From NCBI GenBank assembly GCA_964560425.1, contig CAZLLE010000083.1:1-64000 (forward strand): a stretch of DNA of 64,000 nucleotides, read 5' to 3'. Shown in pieces: positions 1 to 7,964 of the stretch. This DNA is from CAZLLE01 sp964560425. Its GTDB lineage: Bacteria > Campylobacterota > Campylobacteria > Campylobacterales > QNZT01. The notes below the pieces were generated by a model that did no database searches, had not been told where the DNA came from, and saw only the letters and a list, made by a program, of their open reading frames with translations. Every line of letters starts with the position of its first letter. The stretch's first letter is position 1. The translations under genes were made by a program, and so were the position numbers.

Positions 1-2
1 TT

Positions 3-776
3 AAAGATAATCGACTATATCTATCAAAAGTAGGCTTGTTAAAAATGAAAGGCTTTAGGGAATTTGAGGGCAAATTAATATCAGCGTCTGTCTCTTTTGA
101 AGCAAATCAATATCATGCATCACTACTTTTTAATGACAAAACAGACCACCCTGTGCCTAAACATAATGGTAAAAGTATAGGAGTAGATGTCGGAGTAAAT
201 CTTTTTGCAACTTTAAGTAATGGAGAAATGATTAAGCCCCTTATTCTTGATAAAGAAATTGAGCAAATGAAAAAAGCTCAAAAATCTGTATCAAGAAAGA
301 AAAAGGGGTCAAACAGCAGAAACAAGGCAAAAGTGAAACTTCAAAAAGCTCACTTGAATATATCTAACAAAAGAAAAAACTTTTTACATCAAATTTCTAA
401 CAAAATAACTAACGAAAACCAAGTAATAGTTATAGAAGATTTGAAAATTAAGAATATGACTAAATCAGCAGTAGGAACGATCAAAGAGCCTAAAAAATCA
501 AGTGGAAAAAGAGGATTAAATCGGGTAATCACTCAACAATCTTGGGGCTTATTTTTCACAATGCTAGAATACAAAGCAATACGAAAAGGTGGAGAGGTCA
601 TTAAAATAGATCCAAAATTCACCTCTCAAAAGTGTTCTTGTTGTGGTCATATATCAAAAGAGAATCGAAAAAGTCAAAGTAGGTTTAAATGTGTGAAATG
701 CACATTTGAAATGAATGCTGATTTGAATGCTTCGATTAATATAGCTGGGGCAGGATATGCCCTTAAAGCTTCTTAA
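3..776 (+). CDS. tnpB: TnpB (IS200/IS605-family OrfB) RNA-guided nuclease, 5' end outside window
   Basis: This is the C-terminal part of a TnpB protein. The frame is open to the first base of the window, and residues ahead of the TTG at 36 still read like TnpB (KVGLLKMKG), so the gene is cut by the window edge rather than starting at 36. All RuvC acidic residues are visible: Asp in GVDVGVN (codon 186), Glu in IEDLKI (codon 435) and Asp in NADLNAS (codon 720). The zinc-finger cysteines lie between the last two, as CSCC and CVKC. TnpB is an omega-RNA-guided DNA nuclease of IS200/IS605 elements and the ancestor of Cas12. No tnpA is visible and the left end is missing. The catalytic part looks intact, so activity is possible if the missing N terminus is intact. 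Confidence 0.93.
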   Translation, partial: KDNRLYLSKVGLLKMKGFREFEGKLISASVSFEANQYHASLLFNDKTDHPVPKHNGKSIGVDVGVNLFATLSNGEMIKPLILDKEIEQMKKAQKSVSRKKKGSNSRNKAKVKLQKAHLNISNKRKNFLHQISNKITNENQVIVIEDLKIKNMTKSAVGTIKEPKKSSGKRGLNRVITQQSWGLFFTMLEYKAIRKGGEVIKIDPKFTSQKCSCCGHISKENRKSQSRFKCVKCTFEMNADLNASINIAGAGYALKAS

Positions 777-800
777 ATATCTGGCATTAGTCAGAGTTCA

Positions 801-833
801 GAAGAATCCACCTTTTAAGGGGTGGAGTATCAA
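801..833 (+). mobile_element. IS200/IS605-type right end with hairpin (3' part of the putative omega RNA)
   Basis: About 30 bp after the tnpB stop lies a stem-loop: CCACC at 808-812 pairs with GGTGG at 821-825. It is extended by a T-A pair outside and two G-U pairs inside, with loop TTAA. It is followed by GAGTAT and TCAA at 830-833. Subterminal hairpins followed by a short cleavage tetranucleotide are typical of IS200/IS605 right ends, and IS608 of Helicobacter also ends in TCAA. In TnpB systems the omega RNA covers this end and the adjoining host DNA is the guide. The exact boundary is inferred. Confidence 0.6.
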
Positions 834-959
834 CTAGTTTGTTATTAATAAGATGTACATTAAATATCTATAATAATAATATATTAATGTAATAAATATA
901 TATTGTGCCGTATAAATATAAATTTAACTTATAGTTTAAGAGAATTTTTAGGTTATCAG

Positions 960-968
960 TGATATAAT
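960..968 (+). promoter_or_regulatory. Extended -10 promoter for the 11-residue-repeat protein
   Basis: The sequence TGATATAAT is a perfect extended -10 (TGn then TATAAT at 963-968), 33 bp before the ATG at 1002. A strong Shine-Dalgarno, AAGGAG, lies at 991-996. No clear -35 hexamer is visible, which is common in Campylobacterota. The same nine bases recur in the promoter of the pre-priA RNA and in front of ispG. Confidence 0.6.
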
Positions 969-1001
969 TTTTTTTTATAAAACATTACATAAGGAGAATA
1001 G

Positions 1002-1943
1002 ATGAGAAGAATTCTATTAGCAACAAGTTTAACAGCAGCATTGGTTACAACGGCATCAGCCGATTTTAGTTTTGGTGATATGTTTACTGATATGAAAGAC
1101 GCTGTTACGGGTGTTAGTAAAGACATGAAAGACAGTGTTATTGAGACTGGCAGAAGTGCTGAGCGAACTGTAAGTAATGTGAGTGAGGATCAGAAAGATA
1201 GTATTACAAGTGTATCTAAGGATGTAAGAGATAGTACAGTTGAGATTGCTGAGGATACAAAAGATACAGCAACAAATACTTCAAGAGATTTTAAAGATAG
1301 TACTACTTTTGCAGCTAGAGAGTTTAAGGAAAGTGCAGTAGAAGTGTCTCATGATGCTACAGATAGTGTTGCTACTGTAAGTAATGATACTAGAGATAGT
1401 GTACAGACTGTAAGTAACGATACAAGAGATAGTACAAAAACGATTTCAAATGATAGTAGAGATAGTGTAAAAACTGTGAGTAATGACACAAGAGATAGTA
1501 CAAAAACGATTTCAAATGATAGTAGAGATAGTGTAAAAACTGTAAGTAACGATTCAAGAGATAGTGTACAGACTGTAAGTAATGACACAAGAGATAGTAC
1601 AAAAACGATTTCAAATGATAGTAGAGATAGTGTAAAAACTGTAAGTAACGATTCAAGAGATAGTGTACAAACTATAAGTAATGATACAAGAGATAGTACA
1701 AAAACAATCTCAAATGATGTTTCTGATAGTACAAAAACAATCAGTAATGATAGCAGAGATAGTGTACAAACTGTTAGTAATGATGCTGCTGATAGTACAA
1801 AAACAATTTCTAATGATGCTGCTGATAGTACAAAAACGATCTCTAATGATGCTAAAGATAGTACTGTGGAAGTTTCACATGATGCAAAAGATAGCTCAGT
1901 AGAAGTTTCTAAAGACAACAAAATTAAAGTAGAAGCTAAATAG
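1002..1943 (+). CDS. Secreted protein of 26 tandem 11-residue (hendecad) repeats
   Basis: I do not recognise a named family. The 313-residue product has a signal peptide (MRRILLATSLTAALVTTASA, likely cleaved near residue 20). From residue 28 to the last residue it is nothing but 26 consecutive 11-residue units with no insertion or deletion. The consensus is SND-x-RDS-x-KT-I/V. Hydrophobic or small residues recur at unit positions 4, 8 and 11, a 4-3-4 spacing that fits hendecad right-handed coiled coils or long amphipathic helices, as in LEA-type 11-mer proteins. The repeats are rich in Ser, Asp, Asn and Thr and contain no Cys. It has its own promoter and SD and a strong terminator, so it is monocistronic. 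A periplasmic or surface filament-like or desiccation/osmotic-protection role is only a guess. Confidence 0.85.
   Translation: MRRILLATSLTAALVTTASADFSFGDMFTDMKDAVTGVSKDMKDSVIETGRSAERTVSNVSEDQKDSITSVSKDVRDSTVEIAEDTKDTATNTSRDFKDSTTFAAREFKESAVEVSHDATDSVATVSNDTRDSVQTVSNDTRDSTKTISNDSRDSVKTVSNDTRDSTKTISNDSRDSVKTVSNDSRDSVQTVSNDTRDSTKTISNDSRDSVKTVSNDSRDSVQTISNDTRDSTKTISNDVSDSTKTISNDSRDSVQTVSNDAADSTKTISNDAADSTKTISNDAKDSTVEVSHDAKDSSVEVSKDNKIKVEAK
1083..1940 (+). repeat. Tandem 33-bp coding repeats with a 99-bp higher-order duplication
   Basis: Twenty-six 33-bp units run in phase inside the gene. Early units are diverged. From about 1380 to 1710 they are nearly identical. The block starting at 1481 repeats at 1580, exactly 99 bp (three units) later, with only a few differences. 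This shows recent slippage or recombination, so copy number probably varies between strains and short-read assemblies may collapse the region. Confidence 0.9.
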
Positions 1944-2245
1944 TAATATTTCTCTTCTTCTCCTTTTTACCTTTTCTAGTAGAAACTAGAAAAGGTGATT
2001 ATATTTTTCCTTCCTACATTTATATTTTTTATCATTTTTTTGTATTTAAGTTGCTATTTAGTAGAATCTAAGTTAAATCAAAATTTTTCCATGAAGTAGT
2101 AGTTCCTTTTGTTGAGAAGTGTCATTTTAAACGATAGTTTTGTACATTAATTAATAGTATTGTTTGAAATTATACTTCTTCTGTTTTTTATATGCAGACT
2201 AGTTGCTAGAGGGAAAAATTTTGATTAAAAATTAGGAGTTTTTCA
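1944..2245. other. 302-bp intergenic stretch
   Basis: Apart from the terminator at 1969-2010 I see no open frame with a ribosome binding site and no repeat. The part nearest the TolC-like gene must hold its promoter. A loose candidate is TTGAAA at 2164 with TATATG at 2189, but the 19-bp spacer makes it weak. Confidence 0.5.
1969..2010 (+). terminator. Intrinsic terminator after the repeat-protein gene
   Basis: A perfect 12-bp stem (1969-1980 with 1985-1996) with loop AGAA is followed by a T-rich run around 2001-2008. It lies 26 bp after the stop codon at 1943. Confidence 0.8.
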
Positions 2246-3694
2246 TTGAAAAAAATTATTTTTTTTATAGGATTGTTTTCAATAGCATTTTTACATGCTA
2301 ATCAAACAAAAGTACATGAAAATTTACCTCTTTCTAAGGCTATAGAGATTCTTAAGAAGCAAAATTTAGAGATAGATATCTCTTCATTTGATCAGAGAGT
2401 ATCTTCTTTAGAAGTGAAAATAGCCAATGGGTATAATTTTGGTAAACTTGATGCTACTTTGATGGGTATGAGAAGTAATGATGCTGGTAATGTATTTGGT
2501 TTTAAGTTGCAAAGCAGAGAGGCAAATTTTAACGATTTTGGTTTTGATCAGTTTTTAAGTTCATTTGGTGGAGCGATGATGACTCCCGAAGGTACACTTG
2601 GTGATTTTACAAATTTTGCACAAAATTTAGCAAATCCAGCTGCTCAAGATGCTCTTTTAAAAATTGAGCCAAAAAATTTAAATTTTCCAAAAGAGAGAGA
2701 TCATTTTGATACAAAAATTAGTTATATGATCCCTCTATTCACAGGTTTTAAACTCAAAAATTATAAAGAGATAGCCAAAAAAATGGTAAAGATGAGTATG
2801 CTTAATAATCATCAAGTTATATCAGAAAAGCTTTATGAACTTAAAAAGGTCTATTATGATATCTCTTTATTAGATGATTTTTTGAGAAACTTAACTACAA
2901 TTGAGAGTAATATCAAAAAATTAGAGGCTACAACTAAGGAGATGAGAAAAGAGGGATATGCAAAAAAGACTGATCTTTTAGAAGTTCAATCTAAATTAGC
3001 AAATATTCAACGAATGATCACTCAAACAAAAACGAATGAGGAACTCTCTTATCAATTTTTGAGTTTTTTACTAAATGAAGAGGTTAAATCTATCAAGATA
3101 GTCTCTTTAGGTGCTCCTGAGATGTTTTGTACTATAGATGAACTTGTCAAAAGAAATTTAGATATCAATAAAGCTCAAACTGGTTTAGAGATTCAATCTA
3201 AAATGGTATCAGTTGCTTCTTCCTCTTATTACCCTGAAATTGGTGCTTTTGCAGAGTATGGTAGTAGTGATAATACTTTATTTAATAAATTTGCAGATCA
3301 TGATAGGTATACTGTAGGAGTGCAGTTAAAATGGAATCTTTTTAATGGTGGAATAGACCGTGCTAAAATAGAGAGTGAAAAGTTAAAAGCTTTAAAAGTT
3401 GCTGCTCAAGTTGAGTTAGCAAAAAAAGGTATCGCTCTTAAATTTAAAAAAATTAAAAGTGAGATCAAAAATTATAATGCACAAATAGAGAGTTTGCAAA
3501 AAGAGATAGATTTAACTAATGAGATTTTCTTGGGTTATCAAGAGCGTTATAAAGAGGGATTGGCATCTATCAATGATGTAATTATTAAACAGTCTCTTCA
3601 AATAGAGAAGCTTTTAAAATTACAGGAAATACAGAATAAGAGGAATGAAAGGGCACTTTCACTAGCAAAATTATTTTATAGAGGTACAAAATGA
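2246..3694 (+). CDS. TolC-family outer-membrane efflux protein
   Basis: The 482-residue product begins with a signal peptide (MKKIIFFIGLFSIAFLHA). It has the TolC/OEP layout of two long helical-hairpin repeats, including a late motif with YTVGVQLKWNLFNGG that is typical of the second repeat. It would form the trimeric outer-membrane and periplasmic channel of a tripartite pump. The start is TTG with AGGAG 8 bp upstream; no better start exists. Its stop overlaps the adaptor start by 4 bp, so it heads a four-gene operon with the adaptor and the split RND pump. The substrate cannot be told. Confidence 0.9.
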   Translation: MKKIIFFIGLFSIAFLHANQTKVHENLPLSKAIEILKKQNLEIDISSFDQRVSSLEVKIANGYNFGKLDATLMGMRSNDAGNVFGFKLQSREANFNDFGFDQFLSSFGGAMMTPEGTLGDFTNFAQNLANPAAQDALLKIEPKNLNFPKERDHFDTKISYMIPLFTGFKLKNYKEIAKKMVKMSMLNNHQVISEKLYELKKVYYDISLLDDFLRNLTTIESNIKKLEATTKEMRKEGYAKKTDLLEVQSKLANIQRMITQTKTNEELSYQFLSFLLNEEVKSIKIVSLGAPEMFCTIDELVKRNLDINKAQTGLEIQSKMVSVASSSYYPEIGAFAEYGSSDNTLFNKFADHDRYTVGVQLKWNLFNGGIDRAKIESEKLKALKVAAQVELAKKGIALKFKKIKSEIKNYNAQIESLQKEIDLTNEIFLGYQERYKEGLASINDVIIKQSLQIEKLLKLQEIQNKRNERALSLAKLFYRGTK

Positions 3695-4479
3695 AAAAAA
3701 TTATATTATTACTACTTTTATCAACCGTAATCTATGCCGCAAAACTTGAGTTATCTGGTACAGTAGTTTCGGATAATAGAAAGATGCTTACAAGTAGATA
3801 TATGGGATTTATAAAGAGTGTTAATGTTGGTGAGGGTGATCGTGTTTTAAAAGGTCAGCTCTTATATGAGATTGATTCTAAAGAGATTGATAGTGCAAAG
3901 GCACAAGTTGAGCTTGGAATTCAACAAGCAAGATTAGCTTTACAAATGTATAGAAATCAACATACAAACTTGATGTTGAACTTAGCAAGAAACAAAAGAC
4001 TATTTGCCAAAGATATGGTTTCAAAATATCAACTAGAGAGTTTGGAACTTGCTGATAAGAATTTGGTAGATATGATTAAAGTTGCAAAAAAACAGGTTCA
4101 ACAAGCAGAAGCAAAACTACAAGAGGTGGAGAATCAATACAATTACTTAAAGATCAAAGCACCAAATGATGGTGTTATTGTACAAAAAAATATTAATGTT
4201 GGAGAGATGGCTTTACCTGGTATGCCTGCACTTGTATTAACTGATTTGAGTAAATTAAAAATTATGACAGAAGTTGCTGAGACAAACTTAAGATATATGA
4301 AGATTGGTAGAAAGGTAAAAGTAGAGATTCCATCTGCCTCTTTGAGCACAGTTGGTGTTATAAGTTCTATTATACCAAGTTCTAATCCAATGACACATAC
4401 TTTTAAAATCAAAATTGATTTTGATAGAGGTGGTCAAATTGTCTATCCTGGTTTGTATAGTAAATTAACATTTGAATAA
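3691..4479 (+). CDS. RND efflux periplasmic adaptor (membrane fusion protein)
   Basis: A short (262 residues; AcrA is about 400) HlyD/AcrA-type adaptor. It has an N-terminal signal sequence without a lipobox Cys. The first half of the lipoyl/barrel-sandwich domain is near residues 45-70 (GEGDRVLKGQLLYEID). A helical hairpin spans about 70-150. The second lipoyl half holds IKAPNDGVIV and NVGEMALPG, and a short beta-barrel runs to the end. The membrane-proximal domain seems reduced or absent. It links the TolC-like channel to the RND pump. ATG overlaps the previous stop. Confidence 0.9.
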   Translation: MKKIILLLLLSTVIYAAKLELSGTVVSDNRKMLTSRYMGFIKSVNVGEGDRVLKGQLLYEIDSKEIDSAKAQVELGIQQARLALQMYRNQHTNLMLNLARNKRLFAKDMVSKYQLESLELADKNLVDMIKVAKKQVQQAEAKLQEVENQYNYLKIKAPNDGVIVQKNINVGEMALPGMPALVLTDLSKLKIMTEVAETNLRYMKIGRKVKVEIPSASLSTVGVISSIIPSSNPMTHTFKIKIDFDRGGQIVYPGLYSKLTFE

Positions 4480-4494
4480 AAATAAGGGAGAATT

Positions 4495-6150
4495 ATGAGC
4501 AACGAGGATAAGATTAAAGATATTCCTGTCACCGATTATGCAGGAAGATTAGCTAAATCATTTATTTATAACCCTTTAACGCCAATATTAGCAGTTTTTT
4601 TACTTGCTATGGGATATCTTGCATTGGTTATTACACCAAGAGAAGAGGATCCTCAAATTGCAATTAGTGGTGGTACTGTGATGGTTGTAATACCTGGTAC
4701 AAGTCCAAAAGAGATTGAGAATGTTGTAGTCAAGCCATTGGAGCGAAAACTTCGTGAGATTTCAGGATTGGAACATATTTATGGCATGGCTGTTGATAAT
4801 GTAGGAATTATTAATGTCATGTATAAAATTGGTGAAAATAGAGAAGATTCAAATCTAAAGCTTTATGATAAAGTGATGCAAAATATGAGGTTAATGCCAA
4901 AAGGGGCTATGCAACCTATGATTACCCCTTTTGATATTGATATTGATGTTCCTATTATTACAGTAGGATTTTATCCTAAAGAGTCAAGTAAAATCTCACA
5001 AACAGAGTTATATAAAGTAGTAAGAGATCTTCAACAAGATGTAAATCATATTGATAATGTGTCCAAAACAACACTTAAGGGTGAACATAAAGAGCAATAT
5101 AATATTAAAGTTGATCTTTATAAGCTTTCTGGTTATCATCTCTCTTTGGGACAGCTAATGAAAGCACTTCAAGCATTGGCAGTAAATGTTCCTGAAGTAA
5201 AGAATAGAACAGAAGATAATAAGATTGTAATGTTTGGTGTTAAAAATGCTATAGGAAATGTGGCAGATGTAAGAAATGTTATTGTTGCATCTTACATGGG
5301 TGCACCTATATATCTTAGAGATGTGGCAGAGGTTGAAATTGGTTATGATATACAAAATTTTAAATCGGCACAAATTGCCCTAAGAGAGGGTGAAGATAAT
5401 AAAATGAGTGAATTAAGAGAGCAAATTACACTCTCTGTCTCTAAATTAAAAGGTACAAATGCTGTTTTTGTGGCAGAAGATGTTTTGGATAAATTAGAAT
5501 CATATAAAGAGGAGTTAAATTCTCTTGGTGTTAGTTATCATATTACAAGAAACTATGGTGTAAGAGCTGATGAGGCAGTTAATGAGTTGATGCATCATCT
5601 AATTATCACTATTCTGATTATTGCCATTGTTTTATGGCTTGCTCTTGGTTGGAGAGAGTCTTTGATTGTTACTTTTACAGTACCTGCTATTTTGGCAATT
5701 ACACTTTTTATCGCCTATATTACAGGTCAAACTATTAATAGGATTACGCTATTTGCGTTTTTACTCAGTTTGGGATTGCTTGTGGATGCGGCAATTATTG
5801 TAATTGAGAATATTCATAGGCACATGCATGGACACGATGTGTATGAGAGAGAGAAAGATGAAATTATGATTACTGCTACAGATGAGATTGGAGCACCTAC
5901 AAATATTGCTACTTTGGCAATTATTATGACAATGGTTCCTATGGCATTTGTTGGTGGTATGATGGGTGAGTTTATGAAGCCTATTCCTTATAATGTTCCT
6001 GTGGCTCTTTTTGCTTCATTGGTTGTAGCTTATATTTTTACACCATATTTATCAAATATTTTGTTACAAAAGCCAAAAGATAATCATAAAACACATCATC
6101 ATCACCATAATCATACTCATGGTGATAATAAAGAAGGAGCTAAAGAGTGA
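4495..6150 (+). CDS. RND efflux permease, N-terminal half (split pump)
   Basis: This 551-residue protein is the first half of an AcrB-type RND permease. TM1 is near residues 32-52, then the conserved PREEDPQI stretch, the first periplasmic porter domain, and TM2-TM6 at about 365-525. The TM4 motif reads GLLVDAAIIVIEN, with Asp431 followed by Ala432 where AcrB has two Asp. The protein ends right after TM6 in a histidine-rich tail (8 His in 13 residues near 530-542). The RND fold is therefore cut at the natural cytoplasmic linker. The next gene supplies TM7-TM12, with a GTGA start/stop overlap, so coupled translation is likely. Export substrate is unknown. Confidence 0.9.
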   Translation: MSNEDKIKDIPVTDYAGRLAKSFIYNPLTPILAVFLLAMGYLALVITPREEDPQIAISGGTVMVVIPGTSPKEIENVVVKPLERKLREISGLEHIYGMAVDNVGIINVMYKIGENREDSNLKLYDKVMQNMRLMPKGAMQPMITPFDIDIDVPIITVGFYPKESSKISQTELYKVVRDLQQDVNHIDNVSKTTLKGEHKEQYNIKVDLYKLSGYHLSLGQLMKALQALAVNVPEVKNRTEDNKIVMFGVKNAIGNVADVRNVIVASYMGAPIYLRDVAEVEIGYDIQNFKSAQIALREGEDNKMSELREQITLSVSKLKGTNAVFVAEDVLDKLESYKEELNSLGVSYHITRNYGVRADEAVNELMHHLIITILIIAIVLWLALGWRESLIVTFTVPAILAITLFIAYITGQTINRITLFAFLLSLGLLVDAAIIVIENIHRHMHGHDVYEREKDEIMITATDEIGAPTNIATLAIIMTMVPMAFVGGMMGEFMKPIPYNVPVALFASLVVAYIFTPYLSNILLQKPKDNHKTHHHHHNHTHGDNKEGAKE

Positions 6151-7820
6151 AGTGGTTAGAAAATTTAATTTATAATATTAATGGTAGTCGCTTCAAGAGA
6201 TATATGGTTATTATACTTACATTGATGGCTTTGGGAGCTACTATTATGATGCTACCTACAGAGTTAGTTTTAGCAAGAATGCTACCGGGCAAGAGTACAA
6301 ATACATTCTCTATTTATGTAGATGCACCCTCTGGTAGTTCTATTGAAGAGACCAAAAAAATTACAAATTGTGTTGTAGATATTCTTAAACGAGAAGATGA
6401 AGTTTTAAATACAGAAGTATTTTTGGGTATGGGTTCACCTCTTGATTATGCAGGATTGGTAAAAGGTTCTACTTTGAAACAGTCTGAAAATGTTGCTGAG
6501 ATAGTTATAAATCTTACAGATAAGCATCATCGTGAAGAGCCATCATTTTTAATGGTACAAAGACTGCGTCCAATTATGCAGTCTCATTGTGAAATACTTA
6601 AAAATGGGACAAGTATAAAGATGATTGAACAGCCTGCTGGTCCTCCAACTATGGCATCAATTGTTGTGGAGGTTTTTACACAAGATCTTGAGAGATTACG
6701 AAGAGTATCTGGAGAAGTTGCTGATATCCTAAAAAAGACAGATGGTTTAGTAGATGTAGATATTATGCAAGATGAGCTATTTAAAAAATATGAGTTGATT
6801 GCTGATACCGAGAAAATTAGTCGTTCGGGTATATCTATAGAACAATTGAATAATATTTTATATTTAGCTTTTGAAGGTATGAATATTGCTGTGAAAAATT
6901 CACAACACTCTCCTGACCAAATTCCACTCTTTTTAGTTTTGAGTGAAAAAACAAAGAGGCTAGAGAGTGTTTCATTAGACTCCTTGGAAGCAAAAATATC
7001 ATCTTTGCGTTTGATGAATCAGATGGGTATGCTTGTACCTGTTAGTGAATTGGTTACTATCAAAGAGGTAGATAATAGTCCTATGATTTTTTCAAAAGAT
7101 TTAAGAAGAATGACAAATGTCATAGCTGAAACAGATATGGTTTCTCAAGTTTATCCTCTTCTTGATGCAAGAGAGATGATGATGGAACACTTTTCTAAAG
7201 AGTATGTAGTCGAGAAAGAGCCAGGTATGACTACATATATGTTTGATTTACACTTGATTGATAAAAAAACAGGAGAGAAGGTTTTACTTCGTTGGGATGG
7301 AGAGATGAAAGTTACTCTTGATACTTTTAGAGATCTTGGTGGAGCATTTATTAGTGCTTTGATCCTGATTTTTCTACTTCTTGTAATTTATTATAAAAGT
7401 TTTGCAATTAGTGGAATTATTTTGGGAGGAAGCTTCTTATCTCTTACTGGTGTAATTCTTGGGCATTGGGTGGCTGATATGGTAACTACTGAGACATTCT
7501 TTTTGACAGCAACCTCCTTGATTGGTTTTATTGCTTTGATGGGTGTTAGCTCTAGAAACTCTCTTCTTCTAGTTGATTTTGCAAAATCTCTTATTTCTCA
7601 TGATGGAATGGAAAAGCGAAGAGCTATTGCAGTAGCAACGGCAACAAGGGCAAAACCAATTTTCCTAACGGCAGTAGCTATTATCTTAGGTAGTGCCTTG
7701 TTGGCTACTGATCCTATCTTTGGTGGCTTGGGTGTAGCATTGATTAGTGGTACGGTAGCGGCAGTTATTGTTTCATTGATTTTTGTACCTGTATTGATGT
7801 TTAATACAAAAGCTATCTAA
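6147..7820 (+). CDS. RND efflux permease, C-terminal half (split pump)
   Basis: The 557-residue product begins with TM7 (near residues 19-39), then the second periplasmic porter domain, then TM8-TM12 from about residue 390. The TM10 motif is GVSSRNSLLLVDFAK. Arg470 sits where AcrB has the proton-relay Lys940. The GTG start overlaps the preceding TGA, and AAGGAG lies about 10 bp upstream. This shows a genuine second cistron rather than a frameshift. It must assemble with the N-terminal half. A strong terminator at 7827 closes the operon. Confidence 0.9.
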   Translation: MKWLENLIYNINGSRFKRYMVIILTLMALGATIMMLPTELVLARMLPGKSTNTFSIYVDAPSGSSIEETKKITNCVVDILKREDEVLNTEVFLGMGSPLDYAGLVKGSTLKQSENVAEIVINLTDKHHREEPSFLMVQRLRPIMQSHCEILKNGTSIKMIEQPAGPPTMASIVVEVFTQDLERLRRVSGEVADILKKTDGLVDVDIMQDELFKKYELIADTEKISRSGISIEQLNNILYLAFEGMNIAVKNSQHSPDQIPLFLVLSEKTKRLESVSLDSLEAKISSLRLMNQMGMLVPVSELVTIKEVDNSPMIFSKDLRRMTNVIAETDMVSQVYPLLDAREMMMEHFSKEYVVEKEPGMTTYMFDLHLIDKKTGEKVLLRWDGEMKVTLDTFRDLGGAFISALILIFLLLVIYYKSFAISGIILGGSFLSLTGVILGHWVADMVTTETFFLTATSLIGFIALMGVSSRNSLLLVDFAKSLISHDGMEKRRAIAVATATRAKPIFLTAVAIILGSALLATDPIFGGLGVALISGTVAAVIVSLIFVPVLMFNTKAI

Positions 7821-7826
7821 ATATAT

Positions 7827-7873
7827 AAAGTGATACAATCTTTAACTTTTTAGACTTGTATCACTTTTTTTTA
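7827..7873 (+). terminator. Intrinsic terminator of the efflux operon
   Basis: A perfect 12-bp stem (7827-7838 with 7856-7867) is followed by a T-rich tract that runs into 7872. It lies 6 bp after the RND stop codon. Confidence 0.85.
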
Positions 7874-7964
7874 TAATTCTTTTCCAAATTTAATTTTTAA
7901 TTATAACTTTTTATGATACTATTTTCTTATCTATTATAAGATTTTATTATTTTAAGGAGTTTTT

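Noticed and set aside
1349..1921. A 190-codon antisense open frame rich in Leu/Ser inside the repeat gene
   Set aside because: It is produced by the 33-bp repeat read backwards. It has no SD or promoter, and the plus-strand frame has a signal peptide, SD and terminator.
1083..1940. Regular 33-bp repeats that could be taken for a CRISPR array
   Set aside because: There are no unique spacers; the units are contiguous, coding and in frame, and no cas genes are nearby.
6140..6155. Split RND pump as a frameshifted pseudogene
   Set aside because: The second half has its own GTG and SD in a GTGA overlap, the first ends after TM6 in a designed-looking tail, and both halves are complete.
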